Shown in pieces: positions 1 to 8,854 of a stretch of 15,373 nucleotides of DNA. Position 1 is the first letter of the stretch, and the number at the start of each line of letters is the position of its first letter. The stretch covers positions 1-15,373 of the forward strand of contig JAHLWJ010000084.1 in NCBI GenBank assembly GCA_019057975.1. Direction: 5' to 3'. This stretch comes from Promethearchaeota archaeon. Lineage in GTDB: Archaea; Asgardarchaeota; Lokiarchaeia; Sigynarchaeales; SOKP01. The position numbers and the translations under genes are program-made. Under the pieces are notes generated by a model that was not told the DNA's origin, searched no databases, and saw only the letters and a program-made list of their open reading frames with translations.

Positions 1-189
1 TGATATTTAATAATTTATTTAATTTATTAATACAAATTAAATTATAGATTTAATATATTAAGAATTTAAATATTTTTACATAAACTTAACCAGAATTTTA
101 ATCGTTCTAAACCTGATTTATACATTATTGTGGCATATAAAAGTTTTAAATCTAGTAAACCGAAAAAATGTAAATCTTTTGACTCTCAA

Positions 190-2148
190 TTATCTTTTTT
201 GAATTTCTTTATATTCTATCAAAGTAGGAAAATAATCAAGATTCAAATGGGGGAAGTACATGGCTTCAGCATATTCTTTTTGAAATTCTTCTTTAACTGC
301 TATTTCTATATATTGAATTCTGTTTAACAATTGTTCTGCTTTATTTCTTAAATCTTTATTTAACAAGCAATATTGAGCTCCAATTCCCGCAGCATTACCA
401 ATCTGAAATATTTTTTCATTAGGTATGTCAGGAATCATTCCAATAAATTTTGCATTTTCTGAATTGATATAGTTCCCAAAAGCTCCAGCTAGAAATACTT
501 GTTTGATTTTTAAGCTTTCACGACCCATGTTTTGTAAAATAAGTCTTGTTCCAGAAAAAAATGCTGCTTTTGCCATTTGAATTTGTCTAATGTCATTTTG
601 AGTTATAGTTATATCTTTTCCTATTGACGTTTCGTCTTTATTAACAATAATAAACTTAAAAGATTTATCAGTTTTTATCAATCTCTCATGATTGACAAGG
701 TCTTTATTGAAGTTACCACTCCTCGTGAGAATTTTAGATTTTAACATCTCTGCTACCGCATCTATTAAACCAGATCCACAGATCCCTATCGGTTTTTTAT
801 TCCTTATTGTTGAAAAAGAAACGTCTAGATTATTAGGATCAATTTTTAGTGAATCAATTGCGCCAGCAGCAGCTCTCATACCATCACTGATATGAGCACC
901 TTCTAATGCTGAACCAGCAGCGCACGAACCAACAGCTAAAACTTTCCGGTTTCCTATGATAATCTCTCCATTAGTTCCAATATCAATTGCTAAAGTGAGA
1001 TCTTTTTCTTTATATATATTTGAAGAAAGAATTACTCCTATGGTATCAGCTCCAACAAACCCAGATATAACTGGAGCAGTATAAACTATACCGTTTTTAG
1101 AAATATTAAGCTTTAAATCTTTAGCTGGTATATTTAATCCCTTTTGAATAACAGGAACAAAGGGACTTAATCCTATATTAGTAGGATCTAATCCTAAAAA
1201 TATATGATGCATAACGGAATTCCCAACAATGCTAGCTTCATAAACTCGAGATGGATTAATATTAGCTTTAGAACATGTTTTCAAAAGTATTTCATTTAAA
1301 TCTTTTATTACTACGGAATTCAATACATCAAGGTTTTTTCTATCACTCTTTATAAAAGTTATTCTGGTGATAACATCTTCTCCATAAGCTGTTTGGCTGT
1401 TTAAACTAGAATCTAATGCATATACTTTTCCGCTATTAAGATTTATTAAATAACCGACTACAGTTGTAGTTCCTATGTCAAAGGCTATTCCATAATTGTC
1501 CTCAACAGTATTACCGGGTTCACAAGCTATTATAGTTTTATTATTCCATAAAGTAATGGTAATTTTATGTTTTTTTTCTCTTAAAATATTTGGCAAATCG
1601 TTTAATAAATCTAAACTGATATCAAATTGAATATTTCTACTAAAATTTTTATTCGTAGAAATAAGTTTCTTAATAATCCTTTCAAAATCAGCTTGAGGTT
1701 CTTCTAAGGAGGCTGCATCAACATCAAGATAGTATTTCTTAACTGCAGGAAGTAACTTTACTCCCTTTCCAACTCCCGCAGTGAGAATATTAAAATCTTC
1801 CAACATTAACTCATTCGGTAAAAATATCCGAAATTTAGATGATTCAATTTTTTCTAATGATTGGAGTTTATTTATATCTATTCTTGCTTGACATGCTAAC
1901 CGCCAACCATTTTCTAAATCAATTTGATCTAAGAATTTTCTCTCAGCACTGGTTGGTAGGTTAAAAAATTCTTTGCCTTTTTGAATTAATAACCTACATT
2001 TTCCACAAGTACCTAAACCACCACATATAGATCTGATTGGAACACTTAAATCTGAAAGTAGATCATACAGTGGTTTATCACTTGTTAATATCAACCTCCT
2101 TGAAATTGGTTCAATATCAATAATGATATTTTTATTTTTAAAATCCAT
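190..2148 (-). CDS. RACo-like corrinoid-protein activating ATPase (2Fe-2S ferredoxin + ASKHA/DUF4445)
   Basis: The 652-residue product matches the architecture of RACo/RamA-type reductive activators, which use ATP to re-reduce the inactive Co(II) state of corrinoid proteins in methyl-transfer pathways. The N-terminal ferredoxin domain has the 2Fe-2S cysteines C42, C48, C51 and C86 (C-x5-C-x2-C-x34-C). The ASKHA ATPase part carries two phosphate loops, DIGTTT at 224-229 and DIGTNG at 389-394, then GICGSG at 455-460 and the adenosine-binding motif LAGAFGNY at 553-560. The length is typical of RACo (about 630-650). There is no C-terminal 4Fe-4S pair, so it resembles bacterial RACo more than methanogen RamA. 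The ATG is preceded closely by TAGGAT. It stands alone here, divergent from the giant coiled-coil gene, with no methyltransferase or corrinoid protein in the window, so its partner is unknown. Family call is strong; the exact substrate is inferred. Confidence 0.9.
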   Translation of the reverse strand: MDFKNKNIIIDIEPISRRLILTSDKPLYDLLSDLSVPIRSICGGLGTCGKCRLLIQKGKEFFNLPTSAERKFLDQIDLENGWRLACQARIDINKLQSLEKIESSKFRIFLPNELMLEDFNILTAGVGKGVKLLPAVKKYYLDVDAASLEEPQADFERIIKKLISTNKNFSRNIQFDISLDLLNDLPNILREKKHKITITLWNNKTIIACEPGNTVEDNYGIAFDIGTTTVVGYLINLNSGKVYALDSSLNSQTAYGEDVITRITFIKSDRKNLDVLNSVVIKDLNEILLKTCSKANINPSRVYEASIVGNSVMHHIFLGLDPTNIGLSPFVPVIQKGLNIPAKDLKLNISKNGIVYTAPVISGFVGADTIGVILSSNIYKEKDLTLAIDIGTNGEIIIGNRKVLAVGSCAAGSALEGAHISDGMRAAAGAIDSLKIDPNNLDVSFSTIRNKKPIGICGSGLIDAVAEMLKSKILTRSGNFNKDLVNHERLIKTDKSFKFIIVNKDETSIGKDITITQNDIRQIQMAKAAFFSGTRLILQNMGRESLKIKQVFLAGAFGNYINSENAKFIGMIPDIPNEKIFQIGNAAGIGAQYCLLNKDLRNKAEQLLNRIQYIEIAVKEEFQKEYAEAMYFPHLNLDYFPTLIEYKEIQKR

Positions 2149-2354
2149 ATCCTATTTTTATAAATAATTTATATTTTTTCTCAAAATCTGAGTTCAATCT
2201 TCTTGTAAATTAGATAAAAATTAACGTATTCAGTAATTTAGTTAAGATAATTATAACAATATAAAAAATTTAATTACTTAGTTGTGATAATTTAAAGTAA
2301 GAAAATTAATTGTTATTTTTTAATTCAAATTACGATTAAACAGGTTTTTTTAAA

Positions 2355-5300
2355 ATGCAAAATCCAGAAGATTTAGCTCAAGAAGCTTTAGAATTTTTAG
2401 AAATTGCTCAAAAGTTTGAAGAAGAAAAAAATGCAGAAGAAGCAATCTCAAATTACCAAAAAGCAGTGGAATTTCTGAAAAAAAGCGGATATTTAATGCA
2501 TAGAATTAATGACATATATGAAAGAATAGAGGAATTAAAAGATTTCATAAAACAGAAAAGGTTATATCAACAGACTCAAATTAAGACTCAAGTAGAACAA
2601 CTCCAAGACCAAGCATTTGCCTTATTAGAAGGGGCTAAAAAATTAGAATCTGATGGTTTTTTTGAAGACTCTATTCAACAATATATTTCAGCGATTAATT
2701 TATTAAATCAATCTGGATGGTCTGAAACTCAGTTAGAAAACTTAAGATTAAAAATAAAAGATCTTTCCGATACCTTAAAAAAGGAACAAGATATTCCTCA
2801 AAGACAACAAAAAGAACTGACTCCTCCTGAGGTATATCTACAAAAAATAGAAGATAGAAAACCTGAAGTTGTTGGTATGTTTGGGGAAACAGCAAGTAGA
2901 GAAAAAGCAGAATCTATAGCCCGATATAGATCTAGGAAGATGCAAGAGGAAGAAACACAAAATCATGCGTTTGCTCATATAGATAAAGCCAAAGAATTTG
3001 AAAAAGAAAGAAAATTCGATAAGGCAATAATGAATTATGAAAGCGCCATAGATTTATTAAATTCTATAGGGTGGGATGAACAAACTCAAAAAATTAAGGT
3101 TATTATTGAGAAACTTAAGAAAGACAAACAACAATTTGAAGACTTTCAACAAAAACAAGCTAGCATTGAAACAATAGGTAAAACAACAAGAGAAAAATCA
3201 ATTGAAAAATCAGAAACAGAATTGGAAAAAGCTAAACTAATTGAATTTGAAGAAAAAAAGAAGAGAGAAGAAACTATTCAAGCAAGTGCGTTTAACATAA
3301 TAGATATTGGAAAAAGATTCGAAAGGGAGAAAGATTATGAAAATGCCATTCAAAAATTTGAACAAGCCGTTGATTTATTCAAATCAATAGAATGGGATTC
3401 ATATATTCAGCCTGTTATTAATTTAATAGAAGACATTAAAGTAAGGAAAGAAAGAGAACAAAGAGTAAAGCAATTAAAAGAAAAACGACAAAAAGATATC
3501 ACAATTATTCAAAAATCTATATATAGAAAGCAACAGGAACAAATTTTTCAATCAGCAAAGGAATTGGATTTACGAAGACGACAATTTGAAGAAAAAAGAG
3601 AAGATGAAACAAAGAAGGAAAAACACTTTTTCACAATTTTAAGTAATGCAGATGGCATTTTACAGTCAAGAAATTATGAAGAGGCGATTAATGAATATCA
3701 GAATGCTTTAAAACTTATAGGAGAATTGGGTCCTGGTTGGGAAACATATGTTTCTAACATTAATAATACCATATCAAATATACAAAAGATAAAAAATTCC
3801 CAACTAAAGAAAGAATATGAAGTTCAACAGAAACTAGAAATAAGAGAAATTAAGGAATTAGAGTTTCAAAAGCAAATTGCTAATCAATTAGATAAAGAGC
3901 GAAAGCATTTAAAACAAAAAGAAATTGTATTAAAAGATAAAGAAAAAGAAATAATATATTTAGAACAGCGTAAAAATGTAGCATTTGATTCTTTAGATTC
4001 AGCTATGAATTATATAAAACAAGGGGATTATGATAATGCGATAATAGCTTATCAAAATGCAGGTAATATATTTGCTGAAATTCAATGGAAGGATGAAATT
4101 CCTATAATAGAAAAGTCTATACTAAAAGTTGAAGAACTACGAAAAAACCAAAAAATTCTAAAACAAAAAAGAATGCAAGAAACGTTGGAAAGACAGAAAG
4201 AAGATGATGCATTCCAAAAACAGATTTCTCAATATTTAAAACAAGAACGTGAAAAATTAAAGAAAGGAGAAATTGAATTAAAAAAACGTGAGGAAGAACT
4301 AAAATATCGTGAAGAAAGAAGAGAAGCAGGATTTAAATTGCTTGAGCAAGCTCAAGATGAAGTAACCAAAGGAAATTTTGATAAAGCTATTGAGATACTT
4401 CATTATGCCACAAACTTCTTCGCTGAAGCTCAATGGCAAAATGAAATTAGTTTAATTCAAGATTCAATAATTGAAATTGAAAATAAAAAAAGAGAAGCAG
4501 AAATACAAGAGCAGATAAAATTACAAACAAAATTGGAAAGAGAGAAGCAAGACAAAGCTTTTCAAAAGTTGGTAACATATGAGATAAAATCACGTCAAGA
4601 AAAACTAAAAAAACAAGAGATTACCATTAGGGAACGCGAAAAAGAAATCGCATTTCGTGAAAAGAAGAAAGAAGAAGCGTTTAGTTTACTAAATGAAGCG
4701 CAAAAATTAGTATCTGTTAATAACTATGATGCTGTTCTTGAAATTTATTATAGAGTATTAAACTTGTTTGCCCAAATTCAATGGAAAGAAGAAATTTCAA
4801 TATTAAAAGAAACAATACAAGATATAGAGGAAAAGAGGAGGCAAGAAATACTTTTTAAACAGAAACAATTACAAATAGCTATTAAAAAAGAAGTAGATGA
4901 TAAAACTTTTATCGAAAAAATTAAATATCAGAGAGAAAGAGAAAAACAAGATGCTCTTACAGATTTAGAATTTATTGAAAAGCAAAAGAAGATTTCTGCT
5001 CAGAATTTAACTCAACAACAGGAAGCTTTTAAAATGATTGAAGGAGGAGAAAATCTACTTCAAGTTGAGAAATATGATGAGGCTGCAAAAAATTATCGGA
5101 AAGCAATAGATATATTAAAAGCGATTGGTTGGGGTACGGCTTATTTGAAATTATTAAACGAAACAATATTCACGATACAATCTAGAAAATTAGAAAAAGA
5201 AAAAGCGACCCAAATTGAATTTGAATTAAATTTAAAACATCAAAAAGAAGAAGAACAATTTCAAAAGAAAATTTCTGGATATCTGAAAACAGAACAAGAG

Positions 5301-8300
5301 CGAATTAAAGCAAAACAAATACAATTTCAAAAACGCGAAGAAATGTTAGATATTATGGAAACACGTAAATCAGAAGCTTATAGTATGATGGATAAAGCAG
5401 AGAATTTATTAGACCAAGGTCAATATAACGAATCAATAGAAAACTACAGGCAAGCTGAATTAAATTTAAATGAAATTGGTTTTCCAACTGAACTTATTAG
5501 AGAAACTATTCAAAAGATTCAAGAAAAAAGAAGAGAGGAAGAATTAAATAAATTTAAAGAATTAGAGATGAGTCTCAGAAAAGAACAAGAAGATTTGGCA
5601 TTTCAACAACAAATTTCTGAAAAAGTAAGACTGGAACAGGAAAAAATGAGAGAAAAGCAGGAGAAACTAAAGAAACAGGAAGAAATTAGGTTATTAACTG
5701 AAAAGAAAGAAGAAAATGCATTTAATATATTAGAAAAAGCACAAACCAACATTGCTAAGGGAGAATTTGATAAAGCAATTGTTTTATATCAAGAAGCATC
5801 TGAGATTTTTACAGAAATTCATTGGGATGATGAAATTAAGTTAATTCAGAACTCAATCAGAGATGTTGAGAATAAAAAGCGTGAAGCTGAATTGAAAAAA
5901 CAGAGAGATTTAGAAGAAGCTTTAGAACATGAAAAACTTGAAAACGCGTTTCAAGAACAAATCGTAATAGAAATAACAAGTCAAAGAGAACAAATAAAAC
6001 AAAGAGAAATTGTCCTCAGAAAAAAAGAAAAAGAAATTGCTTATCGCGAGGAACAAAAGGAAATAGCCTTCAATTTATTAGATGAAGCCCAAATTGTTCT
6101 CTCACAAGGAAAATATGATAACGCACTCAAATTATATAATAATGTTGCTAATATATTTGCTCAAATTCAATGGGTTGATGAGATTCCTATAATTCAAGAA
6201 GCAATAAATGATATCAAGAAGATAAAAAGAGAAAAAGAGATCATACAACAAAGAGAATTAGAAAAAGCAATAGAAGATGAAAAAAGTAATTATGCTTTTC
6301 TGGAGCAAATTAAAGTTCATAAAGAACGAGAAAAAGCATTGGCAATGAGGGAACTGGAATCAATAACAATACAAAAAAAAGCAACAACACATAATTTAAT
6401 AAAACAGCAAGAAGCATTTAAACAAATTGAAGATGGGGATGAATTACTTAAACAAAATAATTTTGAAAACGCCTTAAACAAGTATAATGAAGCTATTACG
6501 ATTTTAACCGAAATTGGGTGGACTGGGGCTTATTTAAAATTATTAGATGACACTATTAGTACAATTAAGAGTAGGAAAAGAGAATTAGAAGAAGCCAAAA
6601 GATTAAAACAGCAATTATCTATTAGACAACTAAAAGAAGAGGAAGAATTCCAGAAAAAGGTTTTCGAATCTATTCAGAGTGAAAAAGAGAGATTAAAAGA
6701 AAAAAAAATCCAAATTCAAAAACAAGAGGAATTACGAAAATTACTGGAAAAAAGAAAGTCAGAAGCATTTGAATTAATGCATGATGCTGAAAAAATTTTA
6801 AGTAAAGGTCAATATGAGCAAGCGATTGAAAAGTATCGTCAAGCAGAATTAATACTATATGAAATCGGATTTCCTACTGGAGCAGTTAAGGAAATGATAA
6901 ACAAAATTCAAGCGAAGAACAGAGAAGAAATCATTTCAAAGCAGAAAGATTTTGAGAATATGCTACTCAAAGAAAGCGAAGAACTTCAGTTTCAGAGAAA
7001 AATTGCTGAAAGTATACAAATAAATGAAATGAAGATGAAAACTAACCAGAAAGAATTTGAAAGACAAAGGGAATATTATGAGTACATGGAGAAAAGAAAG
7101 AATGAAGCTTTTGAACTCCTTGAAGAAGCAGAAATCTATATGAATCAAGCTCAATATGATAAATCTCTTGAATATTATCGTTCTGCTGAAATTTTACTAA
7201 ATGAAATAGCCTTTCCAACTGAAGCTATTCGAGAAATGATTCAAAAAGTTCAAGAAAAGAAAAAAGTGCATCAACTACAGAAACAAAAAGATCTAGAGCT
7301 AAAACTTCTAAAGGAAAGGGAAGAATGGGAGTTTCAACACAACATTACCGAACAATTTAAAGAAGAAACAAAAAGATTACAAGTAAAACAAGTACAAATT
7401 GAGGAAATGGAAAATTTGAAAGCGAAACTTGAAAATAGAAAACAAGATGCTTTTAAGATTTTGGATGATGCAGAGGATTCATTAAAAATATTTGAATATG
7501 CGAAGGCTATTGAAAGTTACAGAAGAGCAGAATTAATTTTAAATGAATTGCATTTCCCGACGGATTCGATTAAGAGTATGGTAATGAAAGTTAGACAAAT
7601 AATAAAACAAAAGGAAGAAATACAAGAATTACAATTTCAAAGAGAACTAGAAAAAGTACAGGAAGAAAAAGATTTACAATTGCTTATTGAAGAAAGGCAA
7701 AGACAAGAAAGAGAAAAGAAAAAAGCCCAACTATTAGCACTTCAAGAAAGAGAAAGAATCATTCAAGAACAAATGAGTATAAGAGAATCTGCTTATTCTA
7801 TGTTAGAAGAAGCAGGGAAGTTTCTGAAACAATTAATCCCAGACTATAATAAAGCTATATCTTTATATATTCAATCTAAGAATCTTTTAGCAGAACATAT
7901 AGGATGGGAACTTGAAATAAATAATTTGAATACTTTGATCAAGGATTTACAGCAAGAACAGGTTAATTATCAAGAAAAGAAACGACTAGAAGAACAAACG
8001 CGAATCCAAAGACAGAAAGAATATGAAATATTCCAAGAAGAAGTTAAAACAAGAAGATTAGAACAAGAAAAGCTAAAAAGAGAACAAGAAAGGCAATATA
8101 GGGAGTTAATTCTAAGCAAACGTAGAACGGATGAAATTAAAGATGAAGGATTAAAATTAATAGATGAAGGTAAAAAGTGGGGGGCATATCATGACTTTAA
8201 GAGAGCATATCAAAATTTTGAGATGGCAAAAGAAAAGTTTAAGGATATTGGTTGGCTTGAAGAAACAAAATATATAGAAATTGAAATAAAAAATACGAAA

Positions 8301-8717
8301 GCTCTTGAAAAAAGAGTTGAAGACGAGGAATTAAAAATCCAAAATCTTCAAGATCAATTAGAGAAGCAGAGAGTATTAGAAGAAAGTCGCAGAAAAGCAG
8401 AAGAAGCGCAATTGAGAGGAACTATTGGAGAAGTTAGTAATCTAGCTAATGAAGTAATTAATTTAATTGAAGAAAGGAGAAAGCAACAAGAAATAACAGA
8501 CGCTCAGAAAAAAGAGGAGATAAAGTATGAGGCAAAAGAATTTAGACGAATGATGGGAGATATAATAAAAATAAAACAAGAGCTTACTGAAGAATTAAAG
8601 ACAAAAGAATTTGAAAAACGAGATTTCCAAGAAAAATTACAAAGGGCTAAAGAGAGAGAAGAAGTAGATAATTTAAAAAGGTTAATTAAAGAAGCTGGGA
8701 AAAAGGAAAAAAAATAA
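2355..8717 (+). CDS. Giant TPR-like / coiled-coil repeat protein (2,120 aa), function unknown
   Basis: I do not recognise an orthologue. The protein has about 18 copies of a helical hairpin resembling a TPR: an AF-x-LL-x-x-A helix, then G-x-Y/F-D-x-A-I, then Y-x-x-A followed by an I-x-W or F-P-T turn and a third helix. From roughly residue 540 on, copies recur every 114-117 residues. Long Lys/Glu/Gln/Arg-rich segments with heptad-like spacing separate them and read as coiled coil. No signal peptide, transmembrane stretch, enzyme motif or Cys-rich site is visible, so it is probably a cytosolic, elongated scaffold or filament-like protein. Both ends are also coiled coil, and the C-terminus is a plain charged helix. 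The ATG follows CAGG with an A/T spacer. It runs codirectionally into the E1 gene about 140 nt downstream, but a shared transcript is unproven. Long charged coiled coils can give false similarity to myosin, SMC or plectin-type proteins. Confidence 0.85.
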   Translation: MQNPEDLAQEALEFLEIAQKFEEEKNAEEAISNYQKAVEFLKKSGYLMHRINDIYERIEELKDFIKQKRLYQQTQIKTQVEQLQDQAFALLEGAKKLESDGFFEDSIQQYISAINLLNQSGWSETQLENLRLKIKDLSDTLKKEQDIPQRQQKELTPPEVYLQKIEDRKPEVVGMFGETASREKAESIARYRSRKMQEEETQNHAFAHIDKAKEFEKERKFDKAIMNYESAIDLLNSIGWDEQTQKIKVIIEKLKKDKQQFEDFQQKQASIETIGKTTREKSIEKSETELEKAKLIEFEEKKKREETIQASAFNIIDIGKRFEREKDYENAIQKFEQAVDLFKSIEWDSYIQPVINLIEDIKVRKEREQRVKQLKEKRQKDITIIQKSIYRKQQEQIFQSAKELDLRRRQFEEKREDETKKEKHFFTILSNADGILQSRNYEEAINEYQNALKLIGELGPGWETYVSNINNTISNIQKIKNSQLKKEYEVQQKLEIREIKELEFQKQIANQLDKERKHLKQKEIVLKDKEKEIIYLEQRKNVAFDSLDSAMNYIKQGDYDNAIIAYQNAGNIFAEIQWKDEIPIIEKSILKVEELRKNQKILKQKRMQETLERQKEDDAFQKQISQYLKQEREKLKKGEIELKKREEELKYREERREAGFKLLEQAQDEVTKGNFDKAIEILHYATNFFAEAQWQNEISLIQDSIIEIENKKREAEIQEQIKLQTKLEREKQDKAFQKLVTYEIKSRQEKLKKQEITIREREKEIAFREKKKEEAFSLLNEAQKLVSVNNYDAVLEIYYRVLNLFAQIQWKEEISILKETIQDIEEKRRQEILFKQKQLQIAIKKEVDDKTFIEKIKYQREREKQDALTDLEFIEKQKKISAQNLTQQQEAFKMIEGGENLLQVEKYDEAAKNYRKAIDILKAIGWGTAYLKLLNETIFTIQSRKLEKEKATQIEFELNLKHQKEEEQFQKKISGYLKTEQERIKAKQIQFQKREEMLDIMETRKSEAYSMMDKAENLLDQGQYNESIENYRQAELNLNEIGFPTELIRETIQKIQEKRREEELNKFKELEMSLRKEQEDLAFQQQISEKVRLEQEKMREKQEKLKKQEEIRLLTEKKEENAFNILEKAQTNIAKGEFDKAIVLYQEASEIFTEIHWDDEIKLIQNSIRDVENKKREAELKKQRDLEEALEHEKLENAFQEQIVIEITSQREQIKQREIVLRKKEKEIAYREEQKEIAFNLLDEAQIVLSQGKYDNALKLYNNVANIFAQIQWVDEIPIIQEAINDIKKIKREKEIIQQRELEKAIEDEKSNYAFLEQIKVHKEREKALAMRELESITIQKKATTHNLIKQQEAFKQIEDGDELLKQNNFENALNKYNEAITILTEIGWTGAYLKLLDDTISTIKSRKRELEEAKRLKQQLSIRQLKEEEEFQKKVFESIQSEKERLKEKKIQIQKQEELRKLLEKRKSEAFELMHDAEKILSKGQYEQAIEKYRQAELILYEIGFPTGAVKEMINKIQAKNREEIISKQKDFENMLLKESEELQFQRKIAESIQINEMKMKTNQKEFERQREYYEYMEKRKNEAFELLEEAEIYMNQAQYDKSLEYYRSAEILLNEIAFPTEAIREMIQKVQEKKKVHQLQKQKDLELKLLKEREEWEFQHNITEQFKEETKRLQVKQVQIEEMENLKAKLENRKQDAFKILDDAEDSLKIFEYAKAIESYRRAELILNELHFPTDSIKSMVMKVRQIIKQKEEIQELQFQRELEKVQEEKDLQLLIEERQRQEREKKKAQLLALQERERIIQEQMSIRESAYSMLEEAGKFLKQLIPDYNKAISLYIQSKNLLAEHIGWELEINNLNTLIKDLQQEQVNYQEKKRLEEQTRIQRQKEYEIFQEEVKTRRLEQEKLKREQERQYRELILSKRRTDEIKDEGLKLIDEGKKWGAYHDFKRAYQNFEMAKEKFKDIGWLEETKYIEIEIKNTKALEKRVEDEELKIQNLQDQLEKQRVLEESRRKAEEAQLRGTIGEVSNLANEVINLIEERRKQQEITDAQKKEEIKYEAKEFRRMMGDIIKIKQELTEELKTKEFEKRDFQEKLQRAKEREEVDNLKRLIKEAGKKEKK
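4326..7106 (+). repeat. Two consecutive ~1.39-kb segments (four repeat units each) inside the giant gene
   Basis: Helical units beginning near 4326, 4677, 5025 and 5376 are echoed, in the same order and with type-specific features, by units near 5718, 6066, 6414 and 6765. Unit types are W-D/N-E-I, then W-x-E-I with a long linker, then I-G-W-x-x-A-Y-L-K-L-L, then I-G-F-P-T. The offset is constant at about 1,389-1,392 nt (463-464 codons). The AYLKLL unit occurs only twice, once in each segment, which supports block duplication of four units rather than independent single-unit duplications. The segments are clearly diverged, so the event is old. Confidence 0.75.
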
Positions 8718-8735
8718 TAACCGATTTTATTGTCT

Positions 8736-8765
8736 AATAACATTCAAATTTTAGATATTGTTATT
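8736..8765 (+). terminator. Possible hairpin after the giant gene
   Basis: AATAACA at 8736-8742 is complementary to TGTTATT at 8759-8765. This gives a 7-bp AT-rich stem just past the stop codon of the coiled-coil gene, followed by TCCTT. Archaeal termination depends mainly on U-tracts, so a role as terminator is weakly supported. It could instead be chance in AT-rich DNA. Confidence 0.25.
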
Positions 8766-8854
8766 TCCTTATACTTAAACTAATCAACTGAAAGAGTTTA
8801 TATTTAGATGATTAAATTATAATAGTATATTCGTAAAAAATGAGGATATTTGGA

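Noticed and set aside
130..327. Short plus-strand open frame
   Set aside because: It overlaps the C-terminal coding region of the RACo-like gene on the opposite strand and has low-complexity, AT-driven composition with no motif.
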